Positions 1 through 10,948 are shown, counted from the stretch's first letter. The stretch: DNA of 55,594 nucleotides from Polaromonas sp. (GCA_013824015.1 PNNC01000143.1:1-55594); one strand, 5' to 3'. A program made the numbers and translations. Notes: generated from the letters alone by a model not told the origin.

Positions 1-1971
1 GGGTTTGCTGCAGCGTATGCACTGGTAAGGCTGGCTCTCGTTGAGCACGCGCGCCTCCTTGCGCTGCGGCGTGAGCAGCAGGCGCGGCTCCAGCGTGATG
101 GCATCTTCCGGACAGGTCGTGGCACACAGGCCGCATTGCACGCAGTTTTTCTCGATGAAGCGGAGCTGGGGCCGTTCCGGGTTGTCCTGCAGCGCGCTGG
201 CCGGGCAGGCGCTGACACAGCTCAGGCACAGCGTGCAGGCATCCTTGTTGATCCGCAGGCTGCCGAAAGGCGAGCCCTCGGCCGGCAGTTCGATGCTTTC
301 CGGCAGCGCCGCCGGGGCCTGGCTCATCAGGTGGTCCAGCGCCATGTCCAGCGTGCTGCGTTTTTCCTGCGCCACCGCAAAACGTGCGGCGACGGCGGGC
401 AGCAGCGGACGGGCGCGTGCCAGTGCCTGCAGCCCGGCGTCCAGCGCCGCAAGCTGCCCCGCCGCTGCGCGCAGCAAATGAAAATGCACGCCGGTGTACC
501 CCATGCCGTTCAAAAGCGCCTGGGCGACCGTCATCTGTTCGGCCAGGCCCGCCAGATACGCCGGCGCTTCCTCGTCGGTCACCAGCACGGCCACCTGGGA
601 CGCGCCGAAGGCGATGGCGCTGAGCCAGACATCCAGGCCCAGGCTGGCGGTATGCCACAGGCCCTGGGGAATCACATTGGCCGGCACACCATGCACGGCC
701 TGGTCGAGTTGCGCGGCGCGGCCCAGCGCCTCGACGACCTGCTGGCCGCTGCCCTGGCTGTGAAACAGCAGCGTCGCCTGGCGGCCCCCGGCTTTGGCAT
801 AGGCGCCCAGCAGGGTCTTCAGACGCACACCCTGCTCGCTGGCGCGCGGGTAGGCATAGGTCAGCGCGCCGGTCGGGCAGACCGTGGTGCAGGCGCCGCA
901 ACCAATGCAGAGATTGGGGTTGACGACGATCTGCTGGCGATCCTTCTGGCTGCTGACCGCACCGGCCGAGCAGATGTCGACGCAAGCATTGCAGCCGACG
1001 GTTTCGTTGCGGCTGTGCGCACACAATTTTTGTTTGTAGGCAAAAAATTTGGGTTTTTCAAATTCACCCACCATCTCGCGCAGCTTCACCACCAGCGGCA
1101 GCAGGCCGGGCGACGCGAGCCCGCCGGAAAGGTCGAGGGCGAAATAACCCTGGGGCGGCGCATGCAGTGTGATCAGCGGCTCGCGACCCAGGTCCAGCAC
1201 CAGATCAAAGGCTTCGGAGACGGCCTGCGCTTCGCGACCGAAATCGATGGCGCCCGCCACCTTGCAGACCGCCACGCAATCGCGGTGGGATGTGCACCTG
1301 GCGCTGTCGACCTGGTAGCTCAGGTCGATGGCGCCTTCCGGGCACACCGCCACGCAGGCATTGCAGCGCGTGCACAGGTCCAGATCGATGGCATTGCTCT
1401 TGACCCAAGCGGCCTCGAACGCCCCCAGCCAGCCCTTGAGCTTCAGGCCGGTGCCGCTGATGACCGGGTAGGCGCGCTCCTGCGCGGGAAAGCCCGGGGG
1501 CGCGTGGCCGGACACACCCTGCGCGAAAATCGTCACATCGAGGGTGTCGGCCAGCAGCGCCGCGACCTGCTCGGCCTGGTCCACGGCACCGACGATCAGC
1601 AGGCGACCCGCGCTTTTGTAGGTGACGGTTGCCACCGGCTCGGCATCGGGCAAATGAGCGGCGGCCAGCAGCGCGGCGATCTTCGGCATCGCGTCCGAAG
1701 CATCCCTGCTCCAGCCGCCGGTCTCGCGGATGTTGACAAACTTGATGACCGAGGTCGCACCTTGCGTCTGTTGCGCGACTTCGGCAAACAGGCGTTTTTC
1801 CTGGGTGCAGGCCACCACCACGTCGTCGCCCGACTGGGCGGCCTTCTGGAAGGCGCCGGCTTCGCGCCGGCACAACGCCGAATGCAGTGTCAGGGATTCA
1901 TTGAGTGCCGCGCCCAGCTTCTGGGGCTGGAGCGGCATGGTCTGGTTGCAGTCGCAAATCAGTGTCGGCAT
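1..1971 (-). CDS. Multi-cluster 4Fe-4S ferredoxin-type protein (3' end outside window)
   Basis: The reading frame is open from an ATG at 1971 to the window edge, so the C-terminus is missing. The N-terminus reads TLICDCNQTMPL, a start I associate with the large ferredoxin-like proteins beside DUF3305/DUF3306 genes. Cysteine clusters are visible at about residues 199-210 (CTRCNACVAVCP), 322-331 (GCNACVDIC), 352-363 (CIGCGACTTVCP), 576-588 (CTLCLSCVSACP) and 604-615 (CVQCGLCATTCP), and the window ends inside another (CIRC). It is therefore a cytoplasmic electron-transfer protein with at least four [4Fe-4S] clusters. Its start overlaps the end of the DUF3306 gene by 74 bp, so the two are probably co-translated. 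Context suggests a role with a molybdenum or tungsten formate-dehydrogenase-like enzyme encoded beyond the edge; that is inference. Confidence 0.85.
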   Translation of the reverse strand, partial: MPTLICDCNQTMPLQPQKLGAALNESLTLHSALCRREAGAFQKAAQSGDDVVVACTQEKRLFAEVAQQTQGATSVIKFVNIRETGGWSRDASDAMPKIAALLAAAHLPDAEPVATVTYKSAGRLLIVGAVDQAEQVAALLADTLDVTIFAQGVSGHAPPGFPAQERAYPVISGTGLKLKGWLGAFEAAWVKSNAIDLDLCTRCNACVAVCPEGAIDLSYQVDSARCTSHRDCVAVCKVAGAIDFGREAQAVSEAFDLVLDLGREPLITLHAPPQGYFALDLSGGLASPGLLPLVVKLREMVGEFEKPKFFAYKQKLCAHSRNETVGCNACVDICSAGAVSSQKDRQQIVVNPNLCIGCGACTTVCPTGALTYAYPRASEQGVRLKTLLGAYAKAGGRQATLLFHSQGSGQQVVEALGRAAQLDQAVHGVPANVIPQGLWHTASLGLDVWLSAIAFGASQVAVLVTDEEAPAYLAGLAEQMTVAQALLNGMGYTGVHFHLLRAAAGQLAALDAGLQALARARPLLPAVAARFAVAQEKRSTLDMALDHLMSQAPAALPESIELPAEGSPFGSLRINKDACTLCLSCVSACPASALQDNPERPQLRFIEKNCVQCGLCATTCPEDAITLEPRLLLTPQRKEARVLNESQPYQCIRCSKP

Positions 1972-2596
1972 GGTGTTCTTGGCTGGCGCCGGAGCCGGGG
2001 GACGGCTCGGGTTGGCTCGAATGGTCGGAGGGAGGCAGGTCAGGACGGCTTGTGTCCGGATCTTCATCGGACTGTGCCACGGTTTGGTCCGCAGGATCAT
2101 GCGCATTTTCCCGCGGTGAGTCCGTGGCGGGGGTTTTGGCAGCGTCGGCGGCCTCTTCATCGGCGAACAGATTGAGAAACTTCGAGCCATTCATCTGTCG
2201 CAGCATGGCTTCCGGAATCGGGTCGGGCTTCGAATAGTCGTCGATGTAGATGTCCAGCCCGTCCATGATGTTGAACTGTGGATCGGCAAACAGTTTTTTC
2301 ATCGCCGCATTGCGCACGGCCGGCGCGACATTGCCGGCCATGAAGGGCTTGAAGTCGGAGGCGCTGGTCAGCAGCTTGACGTCCTCGAGCGACGGGAGTT
2401 TTTCGGATTCGGCCGCGTCTGTGGCGGGCACAGGCGCCGGGGTGGCCTGGCCCGGCGGAACCGTCAGCGGCGCGGCCGCCACCGGCGCGGGCGCGGGCGC
2501 GGGCGCCGGAGGCTCGGCCAGCGGCTTGCCCTGCAGGGCATCGACCTTGCGGCGCGACCAGCGTCCGAGGAATCCGCGCGCCTCGTCGTCAGCCAT
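1898..2596 (-). CDS. DUF3306 family protein
   Basis: A 232-residue protein. The start at 2596 (MADDEARGFLGRWSRRK) overlaps the stop of the upstream DUF3305 gene (2589-2591), indicating translational coupling. The first 45 residues hold the FLGRWSRRK motif, followed by an Ala/Pro linker. The core at about residues 70-150 (LPSLEDVKLLTSASDFKPFM, VRNAAMKKLFADP, FNIMDGLDIYIDDYS) is the DUF3306 signature. The C-terminal 80 residues are polar and low-complexity, and the last 74 bp overlap the ferredoxin gene in another frame. The function is unknown. The family consistently sits beside DUF3305 and polyferredoxin genes near formate dehydrogenases. Confidence 0.82.
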   Translation of the reverse strand: MADDEARGFLGRWSRRKVDALQGKPLAEPPAPAPAPAPVAAAPLTVPPGQATPAPVPATDAAESEKLPSLEDVKLLTSASDFKPFMAGNVAPAVRNAAMKKLFADPQFNIMDGLDIYIDDYSKPDPIPEAMLRQMNGSKFLNLFADEEAADAAKTPATDSPRENAHDPADQTVAQSDEDPDTSRPDLPPSDHSSQPEPSPGSGASQEHHADTDLRLQPDHAAPAPEAGRGTQ

Positions 2597-3179
2597 GGCC
2601 GGAACCTCCACGTGTCTTGCCGGTGCTCACACGCGCCGGGTTGCCGAAGCGGTCCTGCAGCGGCTGGAAGCTCTGCGGCCGCTGGCGGCGTTTGGCCTCG
2701 AGCACGTGGTGGGCCGCCACAAAGTCCTGCAACCACTGCACCACGTCGGCCGGCGCCGGCACCTGCTCGACGGTTTCCTGGGCATCCAGCCAGCGCCCCG
2801 CGTCGTGGTAACTCAGGGTCACCGTCTGCGGCACGGCGACCGGTTCATCGGCCAGCGCGGCTTCTTCCTCCATGCGCCAGACCACCCAGAAGCAGGGCTG
2901 GTCGGTGCTGGCATTCAGGTAATAACCCTCGGCGTCGTCGGTGAACAGCTCGACCCGGAAGCCCGGGTGCAGCCAGCGCTCTTCGCGCTCATCCTTCAGA
3001 AGCAGGCGCGGCTGCTCACCAAAACCGGGCTCGTGCGGCACGATGTCGGCCAGCGACCAGCGCCACGGCTGCCAGACATTGTTGATGCGCTCGCGCCGCA
3101 TCACCACCGCAACGTCGACGCAGGGCCGTTGCACGCCCTCCGCGAGAGGCGACTGCAGCAGGAAGCCGGAGGTGGTCAT
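2589..3179 (-). CDS. DUF3305 family protein
   Basis: A 196-residue soluble protein starting MTTSGFLLQSPL at 3179, 14 bp after the mrp stop. The conserved core includes VAVVMRRERINNVWQPWRW, EERWLHPGFRVELF and EGYYLNASTDQPCFWVVWRM, which I recognise as DUF3305. The family has no assigned biochemical role and co-occurs with DUF3306 and ferredoxin genes. The order mrp–DUF3305–DUF3306–ferredoxin with tiny gaps or overlaps indicates one operon. The Mrp iron-sulfur carrier may serve cluster assembly on the downstream ferredoxin, which is inference from neighbourhood only. Confidence 0.82.
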   Translation of the reverse strand: MTTSGFLLQSPLAEGVQRPCVDVAVVMRRERINNVWQPWRWSLADIVPHEPGFGEQPRLLLKDEREERWLHPGFRVELFTDDAEGYYLNASTDQPCFWVVWRMEEEAALADEPVAVPQTVTLSYHDAGRWLDAQETVEQVPAPADVVQWLQDFVAAHHVLEAKRRQRPQSFQPLQDRFGNPARVSTGKTRGGSGHG

Positions 3180-3193
3180 GGGCGGGCCCGGGC

Positions 3194-4285
<1,092 letters not shown>

Positions 4286-4451
4286 GGGGGAAAGTCTCCG
4301 GGTAAATCTGACAAGGCCGGGGCGGCCTCGGTGATTGCCGACAAGTCTAACGCCGCGCACCAAACCGGGGGGCCATGGGGGTTTGGCCCGGGATTTTGCG
4401 CCGGGCCGACTTAAAATCGCCGGTTAGCCTCCAAAGCCACAAAGCCCCCTT
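4286..4451. promoter_or_regulatory. Divergent promoter region apbC / metG
   Basis: This 166-bp gap separates the divergent apbC and metG genes and must contain both promoters. A TAAAAT hexamer at 4412-4417 is a plausible -10 for metG, about 35 bp before its ATG, but no good -35 lies at 16-18 bp spacing. No obvious operator is visible. Confidence 0.4.
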
Positions 4452-6641
4452 ATGTCCCAGCGCCGCCTTTTTGTCACCACCGCCCTGCCCTACGCCAACG
4501 GCAATTTCCACATCGGCCACATCATGGAATACATCCAGGCCGACATCTGGGTGCGTTTCCAGCGCATGTCGGGCCATGTGGTGAACTTTGTCGGCGCTGA
4601 CGACGCGCATGGCGCGCCCATCATGATCGCCGCCGAAAAAGCCGGCAAGACACCGCAGCAGTTTGTGGCCGACATTGCCGCCGGCCGCAAGCCCTACCTC
4701 GACGGTTTCCACATCAGTTTTGACAACTGGCATTCGACCGACGCGCCGGAAAACCACGAACTCGCCCGCCAGATCTACCGCGACCTGCGCGACAACCCGC
4801 AGGGATCGCTGATTGAAACCAAAACCATCGAACAGTTTTTTGATGCCGAAAAAAACATGTTCCTGCCGGACCGCTACATCAAGGGCCAGTGCCCCAAGTG
4901 CGGCGCCAAAGACCAGTACGGCGACAACTGCGAAAACTGCGGCGCGGTGTATGCGCCCACGGATCTGATCAACCCGTATTCAGCGTTGTCGGGCGCCACA
5001 CCGGTACTCAGGAATTCAGAGCATTTTTTCTTCAAGCTGTCTGACCAGCGCTGTGTGGACTTTCTTGAACAGTGGACGCAGGACGGCAAGCTGCAGCCCG
5101 AAGTCGCCAACAAGGTCAGGGAGTGGTTCAGCGTCCGCACCAACCCTGACGGCAGCCAGAGCGAAGGCCTGGGCGACTGGGACATCTCGCGTGACGCGCC
5201 CTACTTCGGCATCGAGATTCCCGATGCACCTGGCAAGTACTTCTACGTCTGGCTGGATGCGCCGGTCGGTTACCTGGCCTCGCTGAAAAATCTGCTCGAA
5301 AAACGCGGTGAAGATTACGACGCCTACATGGCCAGCCCGGGCCTGGAGCAGTACCACTTCATCGGCAAGGACATCGTGACCTTCCACACCCTGTTCTGGC
5401 CGGCGATGCTGCATTTCAGCGGCCGCAAGACGCCGGACAACGTGTTCGTGCACGGCTTTTTGACGGTCAACAACGGCGAAAAGATGAGCAAGAGCCGCGG
5501 CACCGGCCTGGATCCGCTCAAGTACCTGAGCCTGGGCATGAACCCCGAGTGGCTGCGGTATTACCTGGCCGCCAAGCTCAATGCCAAAAACGAGGACATC
5601 GACTTCAACGCCGATGACTTCATGGCGCGGGTCAACAGCGACCTGGTCGGCAAGTACATCAACATTGCCAGCCGCGCAGCAGGATTCATTGCCAAACGGT
5701 TTGGTGGCAAGCTCGGCGAGGTCTCGGCCGATGGCGACGCCTTGCTGTCGGTCCTCGCCGACCAGCAGGCCCCCATCTCGGCGCTGTACGACAGCCGGGA
5801 ATTTTCCAGGGCGCTGCGCGAGGTGATGCTGCTGGCCGACCGCGTCAACGCCTACGTGGACCAGAACAAGCCTTGGGAGCTGGCGAAGAAAGAAGGCATG
5901 GATGGCCGCCTGCAGGATGTCTGCACGGTCTGTATCGAGGCTTTCCGCCTGCTCACGATTTACCTCAAGCCGGTGCTGCCGGCGCTTGCAGCGCAGGTCG
6001 AGGGCTTCCTGAAAACCGCGCCGCTGGGCTTTGCCGACGCGGCTTCCCGACTGGGCGCCGGCCATCTGATCGGCGACTACCAACACCTGATGCAGCGTGT
6101 CGACATCAAGCAGCTGGATGCACTGTTTGAGCCTCCAACCCTTATGGAACAAGGGCCAGCAGCTACTGATTCGATAGCAGGGACAAACTTGCCCGGCGGC
6201 GAGAAAAAATCGACCCCCACGGTCGGCGCGCACGCGTCCTCCCTGCCCCCCGAGGGCGCCGGCCTCGCCTTGGGGCGGCCCGGCGGCGAGGAGATCGCCC
6301 CCAGCATCAGCATCGACGACTTCAGCAAGATCGACTTGCGCATCGCCAGAATCGTGAACTGCGAAGCTGTCGAGGGTTCCACCAAGCTGCTGCGCCTGAC
6401 GCTCGATGTCGGCGAAGGCAAGATGCGCAATGTGTTCAGCGGCATTGCTTCCGCCTACAAGCCCGAAGACCTGATCGGCAAACACACGGTGATGGTGGCC
6501 AACCTGGCGCCGCGCAAGATGAAGTTCGGCATCAGCGAAGGCATGGTGCTGGCCGCCAGCCATGCCGACGACAAAACCCAGCCCGGGATTTATGTGCTGG
6601 AGCCGGTGGCCGGCGCTTTGCCCGGCATGCGGGTCCGCTAG
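4452..6641 (+). CDS. metG: Methionyl-tRNA synthetase
   Basis: A 729-residue class I aminoacyl-tRNA synthetase that charges tRNA-Met. The HIGH-type motif is HIGHIMEYI near residue 18. The zinc knuckle is [18 protein letters not shown] near residue 147 and the KMSKS loop is [10 protein letters not shown] near residue 345. The anticodon-binding helical domain runs to about residue 555. A C-terminal tRNA-binding OB fold ([14 protein letters not shown] onward) occupies roughly residues 625-729. Between these domains, residues of about 560-614 are encoded by two dispersed repeat copies and have no counterpart in the enzyme family as I know it. The stop overlaps the stop of the convergent downstream gene by 3 bases. 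Confidence 0.97.
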   Translation: MSQRRLFVTTALPYANGNFHIGHIMEYIQADIWVRFQRMSGHVVNFVGADDAHGAPIMIAAEKAGKTPQQFVADIAAGRKPYLDGFHISFDNWHSTDAPENHELARQIYRDLRDNPQGSLIETKTIEQFFDAEKNMFLPDRYIKGQCPKCGAKDQYGDNCENCGAVYAPTDLINPYSALSGATPVLRNSEHFFFKLSDQRCVDFLEQWTQDGKLQPEVANKVREWFSVRTNPDGSQSEGLGDWDISRDAPYFGIEIPDAPGKYFYVWLDAPVGYLASLKNLLEKRGEDYDAYMASPGLEQYHFIGKDIVTFHTLFWPAMLHFSGRKTPDNVFVHGFLTVNNGEKMSKSRGTGLDPLKYLSLGMNPEWLRYYLAAKLNAKNEDIDFNADDFMARVNSDLVGKYINIASRAAGFIAKRFGGKLGEVSADGDALLSVLADQQAPISALYDSREFSRALREVMLLADRVNAYVDQNKPWELAKKEGMDGRLQDVCTVCIEAFRLLTIYLKPVLPALAAQVEGFLKTAPLGFADAASRLGAGHLIGDYQHLMQRVDIKQLDALFEPPTLMEQGPAATDSIAGTNLPGGEKKSTPTVGAHASSLPPEGAGLALGRPGGEEIAPSISIDDFSKIDLRIARIVNCEAVEGSTKLLRLTLDVGEGKMRNVFSGIASAYKPEDLIGKHTVMVANLAPRKMKFGISEGMVLAASHADDKTQPGIYVLEPVAGALPGMRVR
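6131..6180 (+). repeat. Dispersed repeat family 1, copy inside metG
   Basis: The copy reads CCTCCAACCC, then an AAGGGC block, then GCTACTGATTCGATAGC. This is the layout of the intergenic copies at 10227, 11189, 22151, 31345, 43040, 49603 and 51095. It is translated in frame as part of the MetG interdomain linker (about residues 560-577). The terminal palindrome is degraded (GCTACTGATTCGATAGC). Confidence 0.75.
6214..6293 (+). repeat. Dispersed repeat family 2, copy inside metG
   Basis: This GC-rich element has CCCCCACGG near its 5' end and the core CTGCCCCCCGAGGGCGCC, then TTGGGGCGGCCC. It matches the copy inside prmA (45516) and intergenic copies at 21561 and 46129. It is translated in frame as a Pro/Gly-rich linker (about residues 588-614), directly after a family 1 copy. 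Confidence 0.75.
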
Positions 6642-8404
6642 GCGACGAAGCGCAGGGCCTTGCCGGGCCGCGCGGCGAGCTCGTTGACCGCCGCCTCCAG
6701 GGTCTGCAGCAGCGGCGCCACCGCCTGCGCCTGGAAAGGGGTGGCCGCCACCGCCACCTTCAGTTGCAGCACCGCGCCGGGCGGCAGGATGTCGCTGGGC
6801 GCGAGGCCGCGCGCAATCAGCCGCTGGCCAATTTCCGAGACCTGTTCGCGCGTGAAGTGGCCCTCCAGAATCACCACAAAATCGCCATCGCGGTGGCGCG
6901 CCACCGTGTCGCCCTCCCGGATCACCTGGGTGATGCAGGCGCCGGCATGCACCAGCGCGGTCTGTGCCACCTGCAGGCCATAGTCGGCGCGAATCTCCTG
7001 GATGTTGGCGATGCGCACGCGCAGCACCACACCGGTCTCGGGGTCGCGCTGCTGGTGATGCAGCAGGTGCTCGAGCCGGTCCAGCATCACGCGGTGGTTG
7101 ACCGCGCCGGTCAGCGGGTCCACCCGCGACAGCGTACCCACCCGCACCTGGGTGTCGCGCCGCTCGCGGCTGCGCAGGTAGAGGGCAATCAGCAGTAGCG
7201 GTATCTCGACCGCCGCGCCGATCTGCGCGCCGTACTGGGTCCAGAACGACAGTGGCACCAGCTCCATGTTGCGCAGGACCGGAAAGACCGAGCCGGCCAG
7301 CACCGCCAGGATGCCGGCGAGTATCCACAGGCCGACCCGCGGGATGCGCCAGGCGTACCAGAGCGCCACGCCGAGGTAGATCACAAAACTCAGGATGTAA
7401 TAGGGGCCGCTCAGGGCAAAAAACGGATCGCGGCCGAAAAAGATGAAGCACAGGGCCAGCGTGCCGCCGGCCGCGGCCATGGCCAGCATCAGGTGCGTCA
7501 GCCAGCGCTCCCCGCGCTCCACCACCAGCTCGCGCATGAACAGGTGGCCCAGCGCCGCGCCGGTCATTGGCAGGACCTGGGAGGCCACATCGTTCCACCA
7601 CGGGTTGTGCGGCCAGAAATACTCGCCCGCCAGGCCGGTCAGCGACAACTGGCCCAGGGCGACCGCGGCCACGTAGGCCGCATACCAGGAATGGATCGCG
7701 TCGCGCCAGGTCCAGGCATTCATCACGCACAGCAGGATCACCAGCGCCACCAGGCCCATATAGGCGCCCAGCAGAAGATGCCAGTGTTTGCTGGACTCCT
7801 GGAAGTCACGCGTGTTCCAGAGGGTCCAGCGCACATTGATGGGATGGCCGTGCTGCACGCGCAGGTAGGTGGGGCGCGCCTCGTCGGGCTGCTGCACAAA
7901 CTCGAACGCCGGATGCAGGTAGCGCAGCGGCCAGCGGGCCACCGCGATCGAGTCGCCCGAATATTCGGCATGCCAGTTGCCATCCTCGCCCGGTCGGTAC
8001 AACTCGACCCGGTTCATGCCGGGGTGCGGCACGGCCAGCACCCGCGAGGTGGGAACCGTCACGGCCGGCAGGCTCAACTGGTACCACATCGAGGCCGGCC
8101 CGCCGGTCGGCATGATGCGGTCGGGCTGGGCCGCCGCGCCTTCGCCGCGCTCGAAGCGCTGCCAGATCTGATGCAGCGTCTGCTGACCGGAGGTATCGAT
8201 CAGGACCAGGCCATTGCCATGCGGGCCCATCCCTTGCCACGTCGACTGCGCATCGGCCTGCGACGCCTGAGCCGGCCCGGCCAGCACCAGCAGCACAGCC
8301 ACCAGCAGCCACAGACAGGCCGCATGAAGGCGGTTGCCGACACCGTCGTGCCGTTCAGGACAGGGGAAAAAAGCCAGGGTCAGCCGATGGAGAAAAAGGT
8401 GCAT
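6638..8404 (-). CDS. 7TM-DISM membrane sensor with degenerate GGDEF domain
   Basis: A 588-residue protein. A signal peptide ends near AGPAQA (about residue 47). The periplasmic 7TMR-DISMED2-type sensory domain covers about residues 60-200. Seven membrane helices follow (about residues 205-400), starting [18 protein letters not shown]-terminal GGDEF-like domain begins at [19 protein letters not shown]. The active-site loop reads [11 protein letters not shown] where a cyclase has GG[DE]EF, so catalytic diguanylate cyclase activity is unlikely. It may bind GTP or c-di-GMP or act as a structural output. The start is uncertain because the first 20 residues precede the hydrophobic core. It is convergent with metG and divergent from the SulP gene. 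Confidence 0.82.
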   Translation of the reverse strand: MHLFLHRLTLAFFPCPERHDGVGNRLHAACLWLLVAVLLVLAGPAQASQADAQSTWQGMGPHGNGLVLIDTSGQQTLHQIWQRFERGEGAAAQPDRIMPTGGPASMWYQLSLPAVTVPTSRVLAVPHPGMNRVELYRPGEDGNWHAEYSGDSIAVARWPLRYLHPAFEFVQQPDEARPTYLRVQHGHPINVRWTLWNTRDFQESSKHWHLLLGAYMGLVALVILLCVMNAWTWRDAIHSWYAAYVAAVALGQLSLTGLAGEYFWPHNPWWNDVASQVLPMTGAALGHLFMRELVVERGERWLTHLMLAMAAAGGTLALCFIFFGRDPFFALSGPYYILSFVIYLGVALWYAWRIPRVGLWILAGILAVLAGSVFPVLRNMELVPLSFWTQYGAQIGAAVEIPLLLIALYLRSRERRDTQVRVGTLSRVDPLTGAVNHRVMLDRLEHLLHHQQRDPETGVVLRVRIANIQEIRADYGLQVAQTALVHAGACITQVIREGDTVARHRDGDFVVILEGHFTREQVSEIGQRLIARGLAPSDILPPGAVLQLKVAVAATPFQAQAVAPLLQTLEAAVNELAARPGKALRFVA

Positions 8405-8552
8405 GAAAAGCAGGGCAGCGGCTTAAGATAGGCATCAGCAGTTTTGAAATCCGGCCTGGTGTCGCCAGGCCACCACGCACTTTACCAAGGGGCTTGCCGC
8501 CTGACCATCCCACAGTTGCAGGATGCAGGGCGCGGCCAATCTGTATTTTCCG

Positions 8553-10223
8553 ATGAATCTGCCTGCCTACCTGGCCCCCTTTCGCCCCCGCATCCTGTCT
8601 GCCCTGAAAGGCTACACGCGTGAGCGCTTCGGCAAGGACTTCGGCGCGGGACTGACCGTCGGCATCGTCGCGTTGCCGCTGGCCATGGCGTTTGCCATTG
8701 CCTCGGGCCTGTCGCCGCAGGCCGGCATCTGGACCGCCATCATCGCCGGCGGGCTGATCTCGCTGCTGGGTGGCTCGGCGGTGCAGATCGGCGGGCCGGC
8801 CGGCGCCTTCATCGTGATCGTTTATGGGATTGTCGAGCGTTACGGCCTGCCCAACCTGCTGATCTCCACCGCTTGCGCAGGTGTGCTGCTGTTTTTGCTG
8901 GGCCTGCTCAAGATGGGCACGCTGGTGCGTTATGTGCCGGTCAGCATTGTGGTCGGCTTCACCAACGGCATTGCCGTGCTGATCGCGCTGTCGCAACTCA
9001 AGGAGTTGCTGGGCCTGTCGATCACCAGGATGCCGGCCGACTTTTTCTCGCAGATCAAGGCCATCAGCCTGAACATGGCCTCCTTCAACGCCTACGCGCT
9101 GGGCCTGGGCCTGCTGTGTTTCCTCGGCCTGATCCTGTGGCCCAAGCTGTTTGCGCCACGCGATGCAGCCGGCAAGGGCCTGGCGGCGCGGCTGGTCAAG
9201 GTGATGCAGGCGGTCGAAGGCGTGCAGCTGGTGCGCGCCACCCGGGCCGCCTCGCGCGTGCCCGGGCCCATGGTGGCGCTGGTCACGCTGACCGCGCTGG
9301 CGTTTTTCCTGAAGCTGCCGGTCGAGACCATCGGCTCGCGTTTCGGCGGCATTCCGCGCGCCCTGCCGCCGTTTGCGCTGCCGGATTTTTCATGGGACAC
9401 GGTACGCCTGCTGTTCGCGCCAACCCTGACGATTGCCATGCTGGGCGCGGTCGAGTCGCTGCTGTGCGCGCGGGTGGCCGACCAGCTCTCGGGCCTGCCC
9501 AAACACGACCCGAACCAGGAGCTGATGGCCCAGGGCGTGGCGAATTTTGTCGTGCCCTTTTTCGGCGGCATGCCGGCCACCGGCACCATCGCCCGCACCG
9601 TGACCAATGTGCGCTCCGGCGCCAGCTCGCCGGTCGCCGGGCTGGTGCATGCGCTGATGCTGGTGCTGATCGTGCTGGCCGCCGCGCCGCTGGCCTTGCA
9701 TGTGCCGCTGGCGGTGCTGGCCGGCATCCTGCTCTACGTGGCCTGGAACATGGGCGAGTGGCATGAATTTGTGCAGATGCGCCAGTACAGCGCCCACTAC
9801 CGCCTGCTGATGCTGGGCACCTTTTTCCTGACGGTGGTGTTTGACCTGACGGTGGCGCTGCAGGTCGGGCTGCTGCTGGCCTGTGTGCTGTTTGTGCGGC
9901 GCATGAGCACCCTGTTCCAGGTGGTGGAGACCGCGCGCAGCGACGAGGCCATCCATTTCCAGCTCTACGGCTCGCTGTTTTTCGGCGCGGTGGCCAAGAT
10001 CGATCCCATCCTGTCGGCGGTCGAAAGCGCGCCGCGCGGCCTGCTGGTGCGGCTCGACGCGCAGTCGCTGCAGTCGCTGGATGCCTCGGGCCTGGATGTG
10101 CTCGGGCAGTTGCACAAGGCCATCGTGATGCGCGGAGGCCGTCTGGTGATGGCCGGCCTGAACGCCCAGCCGCGCCAGGTGATGGCGCGTTCCGGCTTTC
10201 TGGCCAAAATCGAGGAAGCCTGA
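8553..10223 (+). CDS. SulP family anion transporter with STAS domain
   Basis: A 556-residue inner-membrane transporter starting MNLPAYLAPFRPRIL. An in-frame ATG at 8523 would add ten residues and neither start has a clear Shine-Dalgarno sequence. The SulP signature GLTVGIVALPLAMAFAIASG is at about residues 30-50 and AGIWTAIIAGGLISLLGGS follows. About ten to twelve membrane segments are visible. The C-terminal STAS domain (about residues 460-556) includes LDASGLDVLGQLHKAI. SulP proteins move sulfate, bicarbonate or other anions; substrate cannot be read from sequence. A family 1 repeat follows the stop by 3 bp. Confidence 0.9.
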   Translation: MNLPAYLAPFRPRILSALKGYTRERFGKDFGAGLTVGIVALPLAMAFAIASGLSPQAGIWTAIIAGGLISLLGGSAVQIGGPAGAFIVIVYGIVERYGLPNLLISTACAGVLLFLLGLLKMGTLVRYVPVSIVVGFTNGIAVLIALSQLKELLGLSITRMPADFFSQIKAISLNMASFNAYALGLGLLCFLGLILWPKLFAPRDAAGKGLAARLVKVMQAVEGVQLVRATRAASRVPGPMVALVTLTALAFFLKLPVETIGSRFGGIPRALPPFALPDFSWDTVRLLFAPTLTIAMLGAVESLLCARVADQLSGLPKHDPNQELMAQGVANFVVPFFGGMPATGTIARTVTNVRSGASSPVAGLVHALMLVLIVLAAAPLALHVPLAVLAGILLYVAWNMGEWHEFVQMRQYSAHYRLLMLGTFFLTVVFDLTVALQVGLLLACVLFVRRMSTLFQVVETARSDEAIHFQLYGSLFFGAVAKIDPILSAVESAPRGLLVRLDAQSLQSLDASGLDVLGQLHKAIVMRGGRLVMAGLNAQPRQVMARSGFLAKIEEA

Positions 10224-10226
10224 TTC

Positions 10227-10280
10227 GCTATTGATTCGATAGCTGTCGGCCCTTGCCGGTCAAGGGCTGGAGGCCGATTT
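10227..10280 (-). repeat. Dispersed repeat family 1, copy b
   Basis: On the minus strand it reads GGCCTCCAGCCCTTGACC, then AAGGGC, then the hairpin GCTATCGAATCAATAGC (10227-10243). It begins 3 bp after the SulP stop and ends 18 bp before the stop of the convergent lipoprotein gene, filling the convergent gap, where the hairpin might help termination. Confidence 0.85.
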
Positions 10281-10298
10281 CACTGCTGACTGGCCGCT

Positions 10299-10898
10299 TC
10301 AGCTGACATTGCCGTTGACACCCGGCTGGCTTTCGTCGGGCACGGAGCCGGTCCGCAACACCTTCAGGTCGGCATCGAACTCGACCCGGAAAATCCGCGG
10401 CGTGTTCGGGCCGTCGCTGTAGCGCCACTCGTAGTGGGTCTCGCGCTGGCGCGCCATCGGCGTGATTTTCATTGGCTTGCCGAGCATCTTGCGGACCTGC
10501 TCCATGGTCATGCCGGGCAGCACCAGCGCGAAGTTCTGCGGGCTCAGGACCTGGCGCAGCGCGCTCATCCGGCCGTCCGGGCCAATCGTGATCATGTAGT
10601 TGACCTGGCCCTGGGGCTGGCGGTTGTACTCGAAGGTGCGGGCGCCGGGCTGGGCCGCCGCGCCTGGAAACGGGTTGCCGGCCAGGTCGGCAGCACTCCA
10701 GATCCTTTCAGGCTCGCCGAATTTGCTGCGCACGTCGGCCTCGGTGGCGACGCCCTCCTCGAGTTCCGCAATCCGCTGGGGGTCACAACCCACCAGGCCC
10801 AGCAGCGCCGACAACAATCCCATGGTGAGCAGGCCCCTTGTGAAACGCCGGGATGCCAGCGCCGCTTTCCCCCGGAAAGCGAAAAAAGGCAGGTGCAT
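10299..10898 (-). CDS. BamE/OmlA-like outer membrane lipoprotein
   Basis: A 199-residue predicted lipoprotein. The long start at 10898 gives an Arg-rich n-region (ASRRFTRG), a hydrophobic stretch and the lipobox LVGC at about residues 35-38. A start at 10823 would leave no charged n-region. Two SmpA/OmlA-type segments are visible: ATEADVRSKFGEPERIW (about 52-68) and PGMTMEQVRKMLGKPMKI (about 129-146), the usual BamE-like pattern of a short helix plus a GxP turn. BamE stabilises the BamA machine; this protein may be a paralogue rather than BamE itself because it carries the motif twice and is longer than usual. Confidence 0.75.
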   Translation of the reverse strand: MHLPFFAFRGKAALASRRFTRGLLTMGLLSALLGLVGCDPQRIAELEEGVATEADVRSKFGEPERIWSAADLAGNPFPGAAAQPGARTFEYNRQPQGQVNYMITIGPDGRMSALRQVLSPQNFALVLPGMTMEQVRKMLGKPMKITPMARQRETHYEWRYSDGPNTPRIFRVEFDADLKVLRTGSVPDESQPGVNGNVS

Positions 10899-10948
10899 GG
10901 CGGTCCCCGGTAAAATCAGCCAACTTCAGCTTCAGGCAGTTTAATCCC

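Noticed and set aside
136-2175. Long plus-strand open frame opposite the ferredoxin and DUF3306 genes
   Set aside because: Its translation is Arg/Gly/Ala-rich with no domain. The minus strand encodes clear cysteine clusters in the same place. GC-rich codon bias creates such antisense frames.
5016-7730. 904-codon minus-strand frame across metG and the DISM gene
   Set aside because: It is antisense to metG and out of frame with the DISM gene, and spans two genes in opposite directions. No recognisable domain.
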